A stretch of 64,000 bases of DNA from Solwaraspora sp. WMMD406. GTDB taxonomy: Bacteria > Actinomycetota > Actinomycetes > Mycobacteriales > Micromonosporaceae. The stretch covers positions 1,798,001-1,862,000 of the forward strand of contig NZ_JARUBF010000001.1 of NCBI RefSeq assembly GCF_029626025.1, written 5' to 3'. Below are positions 24,422-35,688 of the stretch, piece by piece. The stretch's first letter is position 1, and each line of letters begins with the position of its first letter. Position numbers and translations under genes: made by a program. Below the pieces are notes generated by a model. The model was not told the origin of the DNA and did not search any database. It saw only the letters and a program-made list of their open reading frames with translations.

Positions 24422-24753
24422 GAGGAGCTCCTCGGGTGCGGGCGGAGATCGGCGACGCGCGGTGACGACCGGTCCGGCCAGAACGGAAATCAGCGAAGAT
24501 CAGCGAACGGGGTGCGGGAGCGGAGCTCAGCCGCGCCGGGCGGCGGGTCGGTCTCCGCGGCGGTGTGTTCTCACCGGCGGCGCGGTTTCTCCAGCGGTGT
24601 CATGCGCGGCTCCTCGATCGTCGCTGTGCGGTCCACGCTAGACGCCCTGCTCGGCTGCGGCAATCGGATTGCGATGGTGCCGGCGAGGGCGTGGTCGGGG
24701 GTATGCCGGCGGTTGGCGGGTTGGTCGGGCGTCGACTTCCCCCGGTAACACCA
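24422..24753. other. Intergenic region without a recognisable gene
   Basis: This stretch lies between the divergent rtcB and GH42 genes. No frame has a convincing start, codon bias and ribosome site together. It must contain the rtcB promoter, but I see no clear -35/-10 pair for it. Confidence 0.5.
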
Positions 24754-24799
24754 TTGACATCTGTCTCCGCCAACTCTAGGTTCGTCGAAACGCTTCGAC
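24754..24799 (+). promoter_or_regulatory. Promoter and LacI-type operator of the first GH42 gene
   Basis: TTGACA (24754-24759), a 17-nt spacer and TAGGTT (24777-24782) form a strong promoter. Directly behind it at the expected start of transcription is GTCGAA-ACGC-TTCGAC (24784-24799), a perfect dyad of the CGAA...TTCG type bound by LacI-family sugar regulators. The promoter is identical in -35, spacing and -10 to that of the importer at 43368-43396. Confidence 0.75.
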
Positions 24800-24871
24800 A
24801 CCGTTCCGACCCACACACTGGTGGCCCACACCCCCTGGGTCGGTGGCACCAGCCGTCACGGAGGCCCCGGG

Positions 24872-26941
24872 ATGTCGCCACGACTGGGCATGCACACCCT
24901 CACCGCCGGGCGGGGCCTGCTCTTCGGCGGTGACTACAACCCCGAGCAGTGGCCCGAGGAGGTCTGGGAGCGCGACGCCGCGTTGATGCGCGCGGCCGGT
25001 GTCAACCTGGCCACCGTCGGCGTGTTCAGCTGGGCCCGGATCGAGCCGGAGCCGGGGGTACGCGACTTCGGCTGGCTGGACCGGGTGCTGGATCTGCTGC
25101 ACGACGCCGGGGTGGCGGTCGACCTGGCCACGCCGACGGCGTCCCCGCCGCCGTGGATGGGCCACCGCTGGCCGCAGACCCTGCCGGTCGACGAGTCTGG
25201 ACACACCCTCTGGTACGGATCCCGTAACCAGTTCTGCCCCAGTTCGCCGATCTACCGGAGGCGGGCCCTGGCCCTGGTCGCCGACCTGGCCGACCGGTAC
25301 GCCGACCATCCGGCCCTGGCGCTGTGGCACGTCGGCAACGAGTACGGCCAGGTCTGCCACTGCGACGTCGCCGCACAGGCGTTCCGCGACTGGCTGCACG
25401 AGCGGTACGGCGACCTGGCCGGACTCAACGAGGCGTGGGGGACCACCTTCTGGAGTCAGCGCTACGGCGACTGGGCCGAGATCCTTCCCCCGCGCCGGGC
25501 CCCGTACCTGGTCAACCCGACCCAGCGGCTGGACTTCCAGCGGTTCACCTCCGACGCGCTGCGGGCGCACTTCCGGGCCGAACGCGACCTGCTGCGCGCC
25601 CGTACCCCGCATGTCCCGGTGACCACCAACTTCATGGGCCTGTTCAAGCCGGTCGACTACTGGTTGTGGGCCGGCGAAGAGGACATCGTCGCCAACGACT
25701 GGTACCCGGACCCGGCCGATCCGGACTTCCCGGCCCGGGCCGCGCTCACCCACGACCTGATCCGGTCGCTCGGCGGCGGCCGGCCGTGGCTGCTGCTGGA
25801 GTCGGCCACCGGCGCGGTCAACTGGCGCCGGCACAATCTGCCGAAACCCGCCGGGCAGCTGCGACTGGAGTCGCTGCAGGCAGTCGCCCGGGGTGCCGAC
25901 GGCATCTGCTACTTCCAGTGGCGGGCGTCCCGCTTCGGAGCCGAACGATTCCACTCGGCGATGCTGCCGCACGCCGGCCCGGACACCCGGGCGCACGCCG
26001 AGGTCCGCGCGCACGGCGCCGAGCTGCGCCGACTCGCCGCGGTCGTCGGCGAACCGGTGCCGGCCCGGGTGGCGCTGCTGCACGACTGGCCGAGCTGGTG
26101 GGCGCTGGAGGAACCGGGCCGCCCCAGCGACCGGCTCAACGCCGTCGACCAGCTGTTCGGCTACTACCACCCGCTGTGGCGGCGGGGCGTCGCCGTCGAC
26201 CTGGCGCACCCGGAGGCCGACCTGACCGGGTACGCCTGCGTGGTCGCGCCCAACCTGTACCTGATCAGCGACGCGGCGGCGCAGGCGCTCACCGGGTACG
26301 TGGCCGGCGGCGGGACGCTGCTGGTCGGCCCGTTCTCCGGGGTCGCCGACCCGAACGGGCACATCCGGACCGGCCGGTTCCCCGCGCCGTTGCGCGCGGT
26401 GCTGGGCGGCTCCGGCGAGGCGTGGCTGCCCGCCGCGACCGACCGCCCGGTGCGCTGTCGCTGGGCCGACGGACGGGAGTTCACCGCGAGCGTCTGGACC
26501 GAGTCGCTGCGGGTCGAGGGTGCCGAGGCGGTGGCGACCTTCGTAGACGGCGACCTGGCCGGGTCCCCGGCGGTGCTGCGGCACCGCCACGGCGGCGGCG
26601 TCGCCTGGTACGTCGCCACCATCGCCGACCCGGCACCGCAGGCCGAGCTGATCGAGCGGGTGCTCGTCGACGCCGGAGTCACCGGCGTGCTGGGCCACCC
26701 CGGAGCCGGTGAATCCGGCGTCGGGTCGGGCGGGTCGGGCGGCACGGCCGGGCCGGGCGAGATGCCGCCCGGTGTGGAAGCGGTCCGGCGGGGATCGGTG
26801 CTGTTCCTGCTCAACCACGGTGCCGACCCGGTCGACGTGACCGTTTCCGACCCGGCCACCGATCTGCTCACCAGCGAGCCGGTCAGTGGCCGGCTGACGC
26901 TCGCACCCCGCGCCGTGGTCGCGCTGCGGCCGCCGCGCTGA
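24872..26941 (+). CDS. GH42 beta-galactosidase-like glycosidase
   Basis: ATG 24872 follows GGAGG; an upstream GTG at 24821 is less likely. The TIM barrel starts GLLFGGDYNPEQWPEEVWER. Glu157 in WHVGNEYGQVCHC is the expected acid/base and Glu310 in PWLLLESATGAVNW the nucleophile. The Cys-rich loop CHC is part of a metal site in many GH42 enzymes. The A-domain is followed by a glutamine-amidotransferase-like trimerisation domain (VALLHDWPSWWALE) and a C-terminal beta domain, 689 aa in total. There is no signal peptide, so it acts on imported beta-galactosides or alpha-L-arabinopyranosides. It is first in a unit with the small protein and GH1. Confidence 0.95.
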   Translation: MSPRLGMHTLTAGRGLLFGGDYNPEQWPEEVWERDAALMRAAGVNLATVGVFSWARIEPEPGVRDFGWLDRVLDLLHDAGVAVDLATPTASPPPWMGHRWPQTLPVDESGHTLWYGSRNQFCPSSPIYRRRALALVADLADRYADHPALALWHVGNEYGQVCHCDVAAQAFRDWLHERYGDLAGLNEAWGTTFWSQRYGDWAEILPPRRAPYLVNPTQRLDFQRFTSDALRAHFRAERDLLRARTPHVPVTTNFMGLFKPVDYWLWAGEEDIVANDWYPDPADPDFPARAALTHDLIRSLGGGRPWLLLESATGAVNWRRHNLPKPAGQLRLESLQAVARGADGICYFQWRASRFGAERFHSAMLPHAGPDTRAHAEVRAHGAELRRLAAVVGEPVPARVALLHDWPSWWALEEPGRPSDRLNAVDQLFGYYHPLWRRGVAVDLAHPEADLTGYACVVAPNLYLISDAAAQALTGYVAGGGTLLVGPFSGVADPNGHIRTGRFPAPLRAVLGGSGEAWLPAATDRPVRCRWADGREFTASVWTESLRVEGAEAVATFVDGDLAGSPAVLRHRHGGGVAWYVATIADPAPQAELIERVLVDAGVTGVLGHPGAGESGVGSGGSGGTAGPGEMPPGVEAVRRGSVLFLLNHGADPVDVTVSDPATDLLTSEPVSGRLTLAPRAVVALRPPR

Positions 26942-26952
26942 CCCAGCCGACG

Positions 26953-27171
26953 GTGACCGGTGCCGACGGTGCCGTGTTCGAGGTCACTCGGGATGGCGGG
27001 CGGGTACGGGCCCGGCGTACCGGTGGTCAGGCGGCATCCTGGAGTCTGTTGATCGTCGGGGTGTCGCGGGCGGTGGACGTCACCGGCGGCCCGCTCGACG
27101 TCACCGAGGCGTGGATTCGGGTCACCGCCGACCCGACCACCGATCAGATCGAGATCGTGCTCAGCACATAA
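26953..27171 (+). CDS. Small 72-aa protein between GH42 and GH1
   Basis: GTG 26953 begins 11 nt after the GH42 stop, and the gene ends within the ribosome site of the GH1 gene. The product looks like a small all-beta domain ([40 protein letters not shown]). It has no membrane or secretion signal. It resembles the C-terminal beta domain of some glycosidases, so it may be a split-off accessory domain, but I cannot name a family. Its placement makes co-translation with GH42 and GH1 likely. Confidence 0.65.
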   Translation: MTGADGAVFEVTRDGGRVRARRTGGQAASWSLLIVGVSRAVDVTGGPLDVTEAWIRVTADPTTDQIEIVLST

Positions 27172-27184
27172 GGAGACCCATCAC

Positions 27185-28603
27185 ATGTCCGAATCGTCAT
27201 CGACCGGCCGGTCCTTTCCGGGCAACTTCCTCTGGGGTACGGCGACCGCCGCCTACCAGGTCGAGGGGGCCGCCGCCACCGACGGCCGGACGCCGTCGAT
27301 CTGGGACACCTTCGCGCACACCCCGGGCCTGGTCACCAACGGCGACACCGGCGACGTGGCCTGTGACCACTACCACCGGCTGGCGGAGGACCTGGACATC
27401 CTCGCCGAACTCGGCGTCGGCGCCTACCGGTTCTCGATCTCCTGGTCGCGGGTGCTGCCGCACGGCGGCAAGGAGCTCAACCAGAAAGGCATGGACTTCT
27501 ACTCGGCGCTGGTCGACGGGCTACGGGCGCGCGGCATCGCGCCGGTGGCCACCCTCTACCACTGGGATCTGCCGCAGGAGTTGGAGGATGCCGGAGGCTG
27601 GCCGCACCGGGACACCGCCGAGCGGTTCGCCGAGTACGCCGGCCAGCTGGGTGAGCTGCTCGGTGACCGGGTGCACACCTGGATCACCCTGAACGAGCCG
27701 TGGTGTTCGGCCTACCTGGGTTACGGCTCCGGAGTGCATGCCCCGGCCCGCACCGAGCCGGCCGCCGCGCTGGCCGCCGTGCATCACCTCAATCTCGGTC
27801 ACGGCCTGGCGGTACGGGCACTGCGGGCCACCATCGACCCGGCCGCCCAGGTCAGCGTCACCCTCAACCTGCATCATGTGCGGGGCGAGTCGCCCGCCGA
27901 CGCCGACGCGGTACGCCGGATCGACGCTCTGGCCAACCGGGCGTTCCTCGGGCCGATGCTGGACGGGTCGTACCCGCGTGACCTGATCGACGACACCGCG
28001 TCGGTGACCGACTGGGCGTTCGTCCGTGACGGCGACGAGGCCGCCGCGCACGCGCCGCTGGACCTGCTCGGGGTGAACTACTACAACCCGGTGCTGGTCC
28101 GACAGTGGGACGGGGTGTCGCCCCGGTCGACCGCCGACGGGCACGCCGACGGGGCGGCTTCGCCGTGGATCGGGGTCACCGACGTCGAGTTCGTCACCCA
28201 GCCGGGCCCGTACACCCAGATGGGCTGGAACATCGACGAGACCGGGCTGACCGAGCTGCTGATGCGGCTGCACCGCGACCACCCCGGCCTGCCGATGATG
28301 ATCACCGAGAACGGGGCGGCGTTCGACGACGTGCTCGACGGCGACGGACGAGTTCGCGATCTCCGGCGGGTCGACTATCTGCACCGGCACCTGAGCGCGG
28401 TGGCCGAGGCGATCGACGGCGGTGCGGACGTACGGGGTTACTTCGTCTGGTCGTTGCTGGACAACTTCGAATGGGCGCACGGGTACGGCAAGACCTTCGG
28501 CATCGTGCGTGTCGACCGACAGACAATGCGCCGGACCTGGAAGGACAGCGCCCACTGGTATCGACAGGTGGTGGCCGACAACGGGCTGCCGGCGGCCGGT
28601 TGA
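27185..28603 (+). CDS. GH1 beta-glucosidase/beta-galactosidase
   Basis: ATG 27185 follows AAGGAGA. The 472-aa TIM barrel has the N-terminal [20 protein letters not shown] signature. Glu171 in WITLNEPWC is the acid/base and Glu375 in [12 protein letters not shown] the nucleophile. [20 protein letters not shown] completes the sugar-binding pattern, with [16 protein letters not shown] typical of bacterial beta-glucosidases. There is no signal peptide. In the unit GH42-small protein-GH1 it would release glucose or galactose from short imported oligosaccharides. Confidence 0.96.
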   Translation: MSESSSTGRSFPGNFLWGTATAAYQVEGAAATDGRTPSIWDTFAHTPGLVTNGDTGDVACDHYHRLAEDLDILAELGVGAYRFSISWSRVLPHGGKELNQKGMDFYSALVDGLRARGIAPVATLYHWDLPQELEDAGGWPHRDTAERFAEYAGQLGELLGDRVHTWITLNEPWCSAYLGYGSGVHAPARTEPAAALAAVHHLNLGHGLAVRALRATIDPAAQVSVTLNLHHVRGESPADADAVRRIDALANRAFLGPMLDGSYPRDLIDDTASVTDWAFVRDGDEAAAHAPLDLLGVNYYNPVLVRQWDGVSPRSTADGHADGAASPWIGVTDVEFVTQPGPYTQMGWNIDETGLTELLMRLHRDHPGLPMMITENGAAFDDVLDGDGRVRDLRRVDYLHRHLSAVAEAIDGGADVRGYFVWSLLDNFEWAHGYGKTFGIVRVDRQTMRRTWKDSAHWYRQVVADNGLPAAG

Positions 28604-28707
28604 GCCCGGCCGCCGGGCCGGTTGACCGGAGCCGGCCAGGACTGACCGGAAGCTGTCCCCATCCGGTTCACCTATCGCCTCGATAATCCCGATCGACAAG
28701 CTAGACA

Positions 28708-29778
28708 ATGCCGGGTCGGTCCGGCAGTCTCGGTGGGGTGGACTGGGTGTTGGTGTTGGCCGGTTGCGGCATCGGGATCATCGTCGGACTGACCGGCATG
28801 GGCGGCGGCGCACTGATGACTCCGATGCTGGTGATCTTCTTCGGCATCCCGCCGCTCGCGGCGGTCTCCAGCGACCTCGTGGTCAGCGCGATCATGAAGC
28901 CGGTCGGCGGGCTGGTGCACATCCGCCGTCGTACGGTGCACTGGTCCCTGGTCGGCTGGCTCTGTCTGGGCAGCGTGCCGTCCGCGTTCGCTGGCGTACT
29001 GCTGCTGCGGGCACTGGGCGACGGCGAGCGGCTGCAGCACGGCATCAAGGTGGCGTTGGGCGTCGCCCTTGTGCTGGCCGCCGTCGGCCTGGTGTTCCGC
29101 ACCTACACGCGGATGGTGCAGCACGCCGCCACGCGCCGCGCCACCGCGACCGGCGGCGCCGGTGCCGCCGGCCCGGCGGGGAATGCGGCGGCATCGGCCG
29201 AGGCGCCACTGCGGGCCCGGCCGGTACCGACCGTGATCATCGGCGCGCTCGGCGGCCTGATCGTCGGGATGACCAGCGTCGGATCGGGGTCGCTGATCAT
29301 CATCGCGCTGCTGATGATCTATCCGCTGCTGCGGCCATCGTTCCTGGTCGGCACGGATCTGGTGCAAGCGGTGCCGTTGGTCGTCGCGGCGGCGATCGGG
29401 CACCTGCTCTTCGGCGACTTCCGGCTCGACCTGACCACGTCGTTGCTGCTCGGGGCCGTACCCGGGGCCTGGATCGGCGCCCAGTTCTCGTCGCGCGCAC
29501 CCGGTGGCCTGGTCCGCCGGGCCTTGACCCTGGTGCTGCTGGCCAGCGCGCTGAAGCTGCTCGGTGTGCCGGACGTCGCACTGCTGGTCATCCTGGTCGT
29601 GGCGGTCGTCGGCGGTTCGCTGGGCTGGATGGCGGCGCGTCGCCGGCACGGGCTACCGGCGCTGGCCCGTACCGAGCTGCGGGAGCGGGACCTGGCCATG
29701 ACAGGCGTCTCGGACCCGGTACCGGCCAGTCCGCCGGACCGAACGGACCCGGATCTGGCCGGCAGCCGCCACGGGTGA
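28708..29778 (+). CDS. TSUP (TauE/SafE) family membrane transporter
   Basis: This 356-aa protein has about eight membrane helices in two repeats, each beginning with the TSUP signature: IGIIVGLTGMGGGALMTPML in the first half and LGGLIVGMTSVGSGSLIIIA in the second. The family moves sulfite, organosulfonates or other small anions. The linker between the halves is Ala-rich and polar (RRATATGGAGAAGPAGNAAA) and the C-terminus is a polar tail. It lies between the GH1 and GH95 genes, with about 100 nt upstream and 35 nt downstream, and its role in this carbohydrate region is not obvious. Confidence 0.92.
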   Translation: MPGRSGSLGGVDWVLVLAGCGIGIIVGLTGMGGGALMTPMLVIFFGIPPLAAVSSDLVVSAIMKPVGGLVHIRRRTVHWSLVGWLCLGSVPSAFAGVLLLRALGDGERLQHGIKVALGVALVLAAVGLVFRTYTRMVQHAATRRATATGGAGAAGPAGNAAASAEAPLRARPVPTVIIGALGGLIVGMTSVGSGSLIIIALLMIYPLLRPSFLVGTDLVQAVPLVVAAAIGHLLFGDFRLDLTTSLLLGAVPGAWIGAQFSSRAPGGLVRRALTLVLLASALKLLGVPDVALLVILVVAVVGGSLGWMAARRRHGLPALARTELRERDLAMTGVSDPVPASPPDRTDPDLAGSRHG

Positions 29779-29813
29779 CGCGCGTCCCCGCGACGTCGAC
29801 TAAGGTCGATACG

Positions 29814-32098
<2,285 letters not shown>

Positions 32099-32102
<4 letters not shown>

Positions 32103-32117
32103 GCGATGCTTACCTCA
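32099..32117. promoter_or_regulatory. DtxR/IdeR-like iron box overlapping the permease start
   Basis: The 19-mer starting TTAGGCGATGCTTACC matches the DtxR/IdeR consensus (TTAGGTTAGGCTAACCTAA) at 14 of 19 positions. It spans the assigned ATG at 32106, so transcription must start upstream and the bound repressor would sit on the translation start region. Confidence 0.6.
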
Positions 32118-33176
32118 CTTCGTCCTGGACGAAGGGGGCATAGCGACGAAACGACTACTGACGGCGTTCGGGATTTTGCGCTCAGTCGAAAGCTCGGTGG
32201 GCTGCTGGTCGCCGTACTGCTGCTGGCGCTGACGGTCTTCGCCAGTCTGGCCCTCGGATCGCGCGACATCGCCCTGCCCGTGGTCGTCGAAGCGCTCCTC
32301 GACCGCGACCCCGCCGTCAACGACCATGTCGTCGTCTGGGACCTGCGGCTGCCCCGGACCGTCATCGGTCTGTTGGCCGGGCTCGCTCTCGGGCTCTCCG
32401 GAGCGCTGATGCAAGGCCTCACCCGCAACCCGATCGCCGATCCCGGGCTGCTCGGCATCAACGCCGGCGCCTCCCTGGCGGTTGTCGTCGCGATCACCTG
32501 GCTCGGCATCGGCACCACCGCCGGCTACATCTGGTTCGCCTTCGGCGGCGCGGCGCTCGCCGCGCTGCTCGTGTACGGCGTCGGGTCGATGGGCTGGGGC
32601 GGTGCCACCCCGGTCAAGCTGGCCATCGCCGGCTCGGCACTGACCGCGGTGCTCACCTCGTTGATCACGCTCGTGCTGCTGACCAACCTGCAGACGCTGG
32701 AGCGCTACCGCTTCTGGCAGGTCGGTTCCCTGGTCGGGCGGGACCTGTCCACCGCCCGTACGGTGCTGCTGTTCGTCGTCCTCGGCACCGTCGTGGCGTT
32801 CGTCTCCGGTCGGGTGCTCAACGCGCTCAGCCTCGGCGACGACGTCGCGCACGGACTAGGCCAGCACGTGGTCCGCGACCGCGCGACGATCCTCGCCGCG
32901 ATCGTGCTGCTCTGCGGGTCGGCGACCGCCCTGGCCGGACCGATCGTCTTCGTCGGTCTGGTGGTGCCGCACGCCGCCCGTTGGATCACCGGGCCGGACT
33001 ACCGGTGGATCATCGCCTACAGCGCGGTGTTCGGCGCCGCCGGGCTGGTCGCCGCCGACGTGGTCGGCCGGCTGATCGCCCCGCCCGGTGAGGTCGAGGC
33101 GGGCCTGGTCGCCGCGTTCCTCGGCGCGCCGGTGCTGATCGCGTTGGTCCGCCGATCCCGACTGGCCAGCGTGTGA
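32106..33176 (+). CDS. FecCD-family iron-siderophore ABC permease
   Basis: The 356-aa membrane protein (about 10 helices) carries the family blocks VVWDLRLPRTVIGLLAGLAL, SGALMQGLTRNPIADPGLLG, INAGASLAVVVAITWLG and AGPIVFVGLVVPHAARWITG. It forms half of the membrane channel for ferric-siderophore uptake with the next gene product, which it overlaps by 4 nt. ATG 32106 is the only in-frame ATG or GTG before the first helix but lies inside the iron box, so the true start is uncertain. No ATP-binding protein is encoded in the cluster. Iron repression through DtxR/IdeR is expected. Confidence 0.95.
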   Translation: MLTSLRPGRRGHSDETTTDGVRDFALSRKLGGLLVAVLLLALTVFASLALGSRDIALPVVVEALLDRDPAVNDHVVVWDLRLPRTVIGLLAGLALGLSGALMQGLTRNPIADPGLLGINAGASLAVVVAITWLGIGTTAGYIWFAFGGAALAALLVYGVGSMGWGGATPVKLAIAGSALTAVLTSLITLVLLTNLQTLERYRFWQVGSLVGRDLSTARTVLLFVVLGTVVAFVSGRVLNALSLGDDVAHGLGQHVVRDRATILAAIVLLCGSATALAGPIVFVGLVVPHAARWITGPDYRWIIAYSAVFGAAGLVAADVVGRLIAPPGEVEAGLVAAFLGAPVLIALVRRSRLASV

Positions 33177-34306
33177 CCGGCGACCGGACAGCTGGAGGAC
33201 GGGTGATCGGCGGCGGGACCGACGTGGGCCGGTCGGGTGGCGACCGCACCCGAGGCGTCCAGCTGTCCGCCAAGGGTGAGGTGGCCGGCCTGCGGCGGCT
33301 GCGGTGGCGGCGCCGTCTGCGGGCCACTGTGGTGCTGGGCGTCCTGACCGCGATCGTCGCGCTGTTCGCCGTTGCCGGCCTGAGCCTGGGTGCCTACCGG
33401 ATCTCGCCGGCCGGAATGCTCGACACCCTCGCCGGGCAGGGCAGCGTCCGGGACGAGTTCATCATCGTCCAGCTCCGCCTCCCTCGCCTGGTCGCCGGGA
33501 TACTCGCCGGAGCGGCGTTCGGCCTGGCCGGCGGCATCTTCCAGACCTTGCTCCGCAATCCGCTGGCCAGCCCGGACATCATCGGCGTGACCGGCGGAGC
33601 GAGCGTCGCCGCCGTATTCGCGCTGATGACCCTCGGCGTGGGCAGCGCGGGTGTCTCGGTCGCCGCGTTCGTCGGCGCGATGGCCACCGCCACCGCCGTC
33701 TACCTCCTGTCCTGGCGGGACGGCCTGACCGGATACCGGTTCGTGCTGGTCGGCATCGCCGCCGCGTTCATGGCGCACGGGACGCTCGGCTATCTGCTCA
33801 CCCGGGGCGAGGTACGGGAGGCGCAGACCGCGCTGGCCTGGATGGTCGGCAGCCTGGGCAGCGCCCGATGGCCGGAGATCGGTGTTCTGGCGGTGGCCAT
33901 GGGAGTGTTGCTGCCGGTGCTGGTGGCGCTGCGACCGGCGTTGGGCCTGCTGCAGTTCGGCGACGACACCGCGACCGCGCTCGGGGTACGGCTGGAACGC
34001 AGCAGGATCAGCCTGGTGGCGCTCGCGGTGGCGTTCGCGGCGGTGGCGACGGCGGTGACCGGTCCGATCGCGTTCGTGGCCTTCGTCGCGATGCCGATCG
34101 CCCGCCGGATGATGCGCTCCGGGGGACCGGCGCTCGTGCCGGCGGCGCTGGTCGGCATGGTCGTGGTGACCGGGGCGGACCTGATCGCCCAACATCTGCT
34201 GCCGGGGAACGTCAAGACGCCGGTCGGCATCGTGACCGCCGTGGTCGGCGGACCGTACCTGCTGTGGCTGCTGGCGACGACCGGACGCGGTGGACGGACC
34301 GCGTGA
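33173..34306 (+). CDS. FecCD-family iron-siderophore ABC permease (second subunit)
   Basis: GTG 33173 overlaps the previous stop in GTGA. The 377-aa protein has a ~45-residue polar N-terminus, then FIIVQLRLPRLVAGILAGAA, GLAGGIFQTLLRNPLASPDI, IGVTGGASVAAVFALM and GPIAFVAFVAMPIARRMM, the same conserved blocks as its partner. The two form a heterodimeric channel. GGIFQTLLRNPLASP marks it as the FepG/ViuG-like member. A substrate-binding protein gene follows after a spacer with its own iron box. Confidence 0.95.
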   Translation: MTGDRTAGGRVIGGGTDVGRSGGDRTRGVQLSAKGEVAGLRRLRWRRRLRATVVLGVLTAIVALFAVAGLSLGAYRISPAGMLDTLAGQGSVRDEFIIVQLRLPRLVAGILAGAAFGLAGGIFQTLLRNPLASPDIIGVTGGASVAAVFALMTLGVGSAGVSVAAFVGAMATATAVYLLSWRDGLTGYRFVLVGIAAAFMAHGTLGYLLTRGEVREAQTALAWMVGSLGSARWPEIGVLAVAMGVLLPVLVALRPALGLLQFGDDTATALGVRLERSRISLVALAVAFAAVATAVTGPIAFVAFVAMPIARRMMRSGGPALVPAALVGMVVVTGADLIAQHLLPGNVKTPVGIVTAVVGGPYLLWLLATTGRGGRTA

Positions 34307-34390
34307 GGCCTCGGTCCGGCGGCAGCCACACGCGACGTGCCGCAACGACGCTTTCCACAGTCGCCATCACGACTGCGTAACCACGATTAC

Positions 34391-34409
34391 ATAGGCTAGC
34401 CAAACCTAA
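34391..34409. promoter_or_regulatory. DtxR/IdeR-like iron box for the substrate-binding protein
   Basis: The 19-mer beginning ATAGGCTAGCCAAACC matches the DtxR/IdeR consensus at 15 of 19 positions and lies 67 nt upstream of the start codon. It gives the binding-protein gene its own iron-controlled promoter. Confidence 0.7.
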
Positions 34410-34476
34410 GTTGCGCGTGGTTGCATGTGGCGACCATCGCGGATCGACCGCGCCTCGACCGCGCCTAGGAGAGACA

Positions 34477-35514
34477 GTGATCAGCAAAAAATTCACCCGC
34501 GTACTGCTTGCCGCCCCACTCGCCCTGATCCTGGGGGTGACCGCCTGCGGCTCCGGCGACGAGCCCACTGACGACCCGGCGACCGGTGCCAGTGCCGGCT
34601 CTGCCGCGTTCCCGGTCACCATCGAGCACGCCTTCGGCGAGACCACCATCCCGCAGACCCCGACCCAGGTGGTGGCGTGGGGATGGGGCAGCGCCGACGC
34701 GGCCATCGCCCTCGACGTGGTGCCGGTGGCCATCCCGTTCCAGAGCTACGGCGGCGACGCCAACGGCGTCCTGCCCTGGATCGCCGAGAAGCTGGAGGAG
34801 ACCGGGGCCGAGCTGCCGACCGTGCTGCCGGACGCCCAGGAGCCGCCGTTCGACGAGATCGTCGCCGCCGAACCGGACCTGATCCTCGCCGTCTACTCCG
34901 GCATCGACCAGGAGCAGTACGACCTGCTCAGCCAGATCGCCCCGACGGTGGCATACCCGGGTGAGGCCTGGGCCACGCCGTGGCGTGACCTGGTCACCAC
35001 GGTCGGCACCGCGCTCGGCAAGAGCGCCGAGGCGACGGCGCTGCTCGGCGACATCGACGCGCAGATCGCGCAGAAGGCCGAAGAACACCCCGAGCTGGCC
35101 GGCAAGTCGGTCGCCATGGTCTGGGACTCCGCCGGCACCTTCTACGTCTACAAGGAGGCCGACCCACGGGTCGAGTTCGCCCTCGACCTCGGGATGGAGG
35201 GCGCCGCCAGCGTCAACGAACTCGCCACCGACGAATCGACCTTCTACTTCACGATGAGCTACGAGCAGCTGGACAAGCTCACCTCGGACGTCCTGGTCTC
35301 CTTCGCCACCACCCAGGACGAGCAGGACGCCTTCCTGTCCTCGCAGGCCGCGCAGACCATGCCGCAGGTGCGGTCCGGCGCGGTGGCCTCCCTGGTCGGT
35401 GCCGAGTTCATCGCCTCGGTCTCGCCGCCGACCGCGCTCTCGGTCACCTGGGGCCTGGACGACTACGTCGCCGCCCTCGCCGAAGCGGCGGCCAAGGTCG
35501 ACGCCGCGTCCTGA
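34477..35514 (+). CDS. Iron-siderophore ABC transporter substrate-binding lipoprotein
   Basis: GTG 34477 follows AGGAGAG. Residues 1-24 are a lipoprotein signal with the lipobox LGVTACGS, the Cys anchoring the mature protein to the outer face of the membrane. The FepB/FecB-type fold shows VTIEHAFGETTIPQTPTQVV, FDEIVAAEPDLILAVYSGID, YDLLSQIAPTVAYPG and a C-terminal helix near WGLDDYVAALAEAAAKVDA. It would deliver ferric siderophore to the two permeases encoded just upstream. A perfect 30-bp palindromic terminator follows. Confidence 0.95.
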   Translation: MISKKFTRVLLAAPLALILGVTACGSGDEPTDDPATGASAGSAAFPVTIEHAFGETTIPQTPTQVVAWGWGSADAAIALDVVPVAIPFQSYGGDANGVLPWIAEKLEETGAELPTVLPDAQEPPFDEIVAAEPDLILAVYSGIDQEQYDLLSQIAPTVAYPGEAWATPWRDLVTTVGTALGKSAEATALLGDIDAQIAQKAEEHPELAGKSVAMVWDSAGTFYVYKEADPRVEFALDLGMEGAASVNELATDESTFYFTMSYEQLDKLTSDVLVSFATTQDEQDAFLSSQAAQTMPQVRSGAVASLVGAEFIASVSPPTALSVTWGLDDYVAALAEAAAKVDAAS

Positions 35515-35556
35515 TCCGAGCTTGATCCGCCGAACGCGGCGAACAGGCCACTGATC

Positions 35557-35586
35557 TGCGGGGCACTCCGGCCGGAGTGCCCCGCA
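35557..35586. terminator. Perfect 30-bp palindromic terminator
   Basis: TGCGGGGCACTCCGG and its exact complement form a loopless dyad between the iron-binding protein gene and the convergent PQQ-propeller gene. It can serve as a bidirectional terminator. Confidence 0.75.
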
Positions 35587-35688
35587 TCGCCGTCCGTACG
35601 GATCCCGTCCCGGGCGACCGGCGGTCAGGCCCGGTAGCGCCAGATCGTGATCGCCTCGGCGCCGTTGCGGCACACGATGGTGGTGGCG

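Noticed and set aside
25324-26712. Long open frames overlapping the first GH42 gene on both strands
   Set aside because: High GC content opens extra frames; residue composition is Arg/Gly/Pro-rich, with no motifs, and the GH42 frame is complete.
28764-29813. 350-codon extension upstream of GH95 in the same frame
   Set aside because: It overlaps the TSUP gene in another frame and has no homology; GH95 homology starts at 29814.
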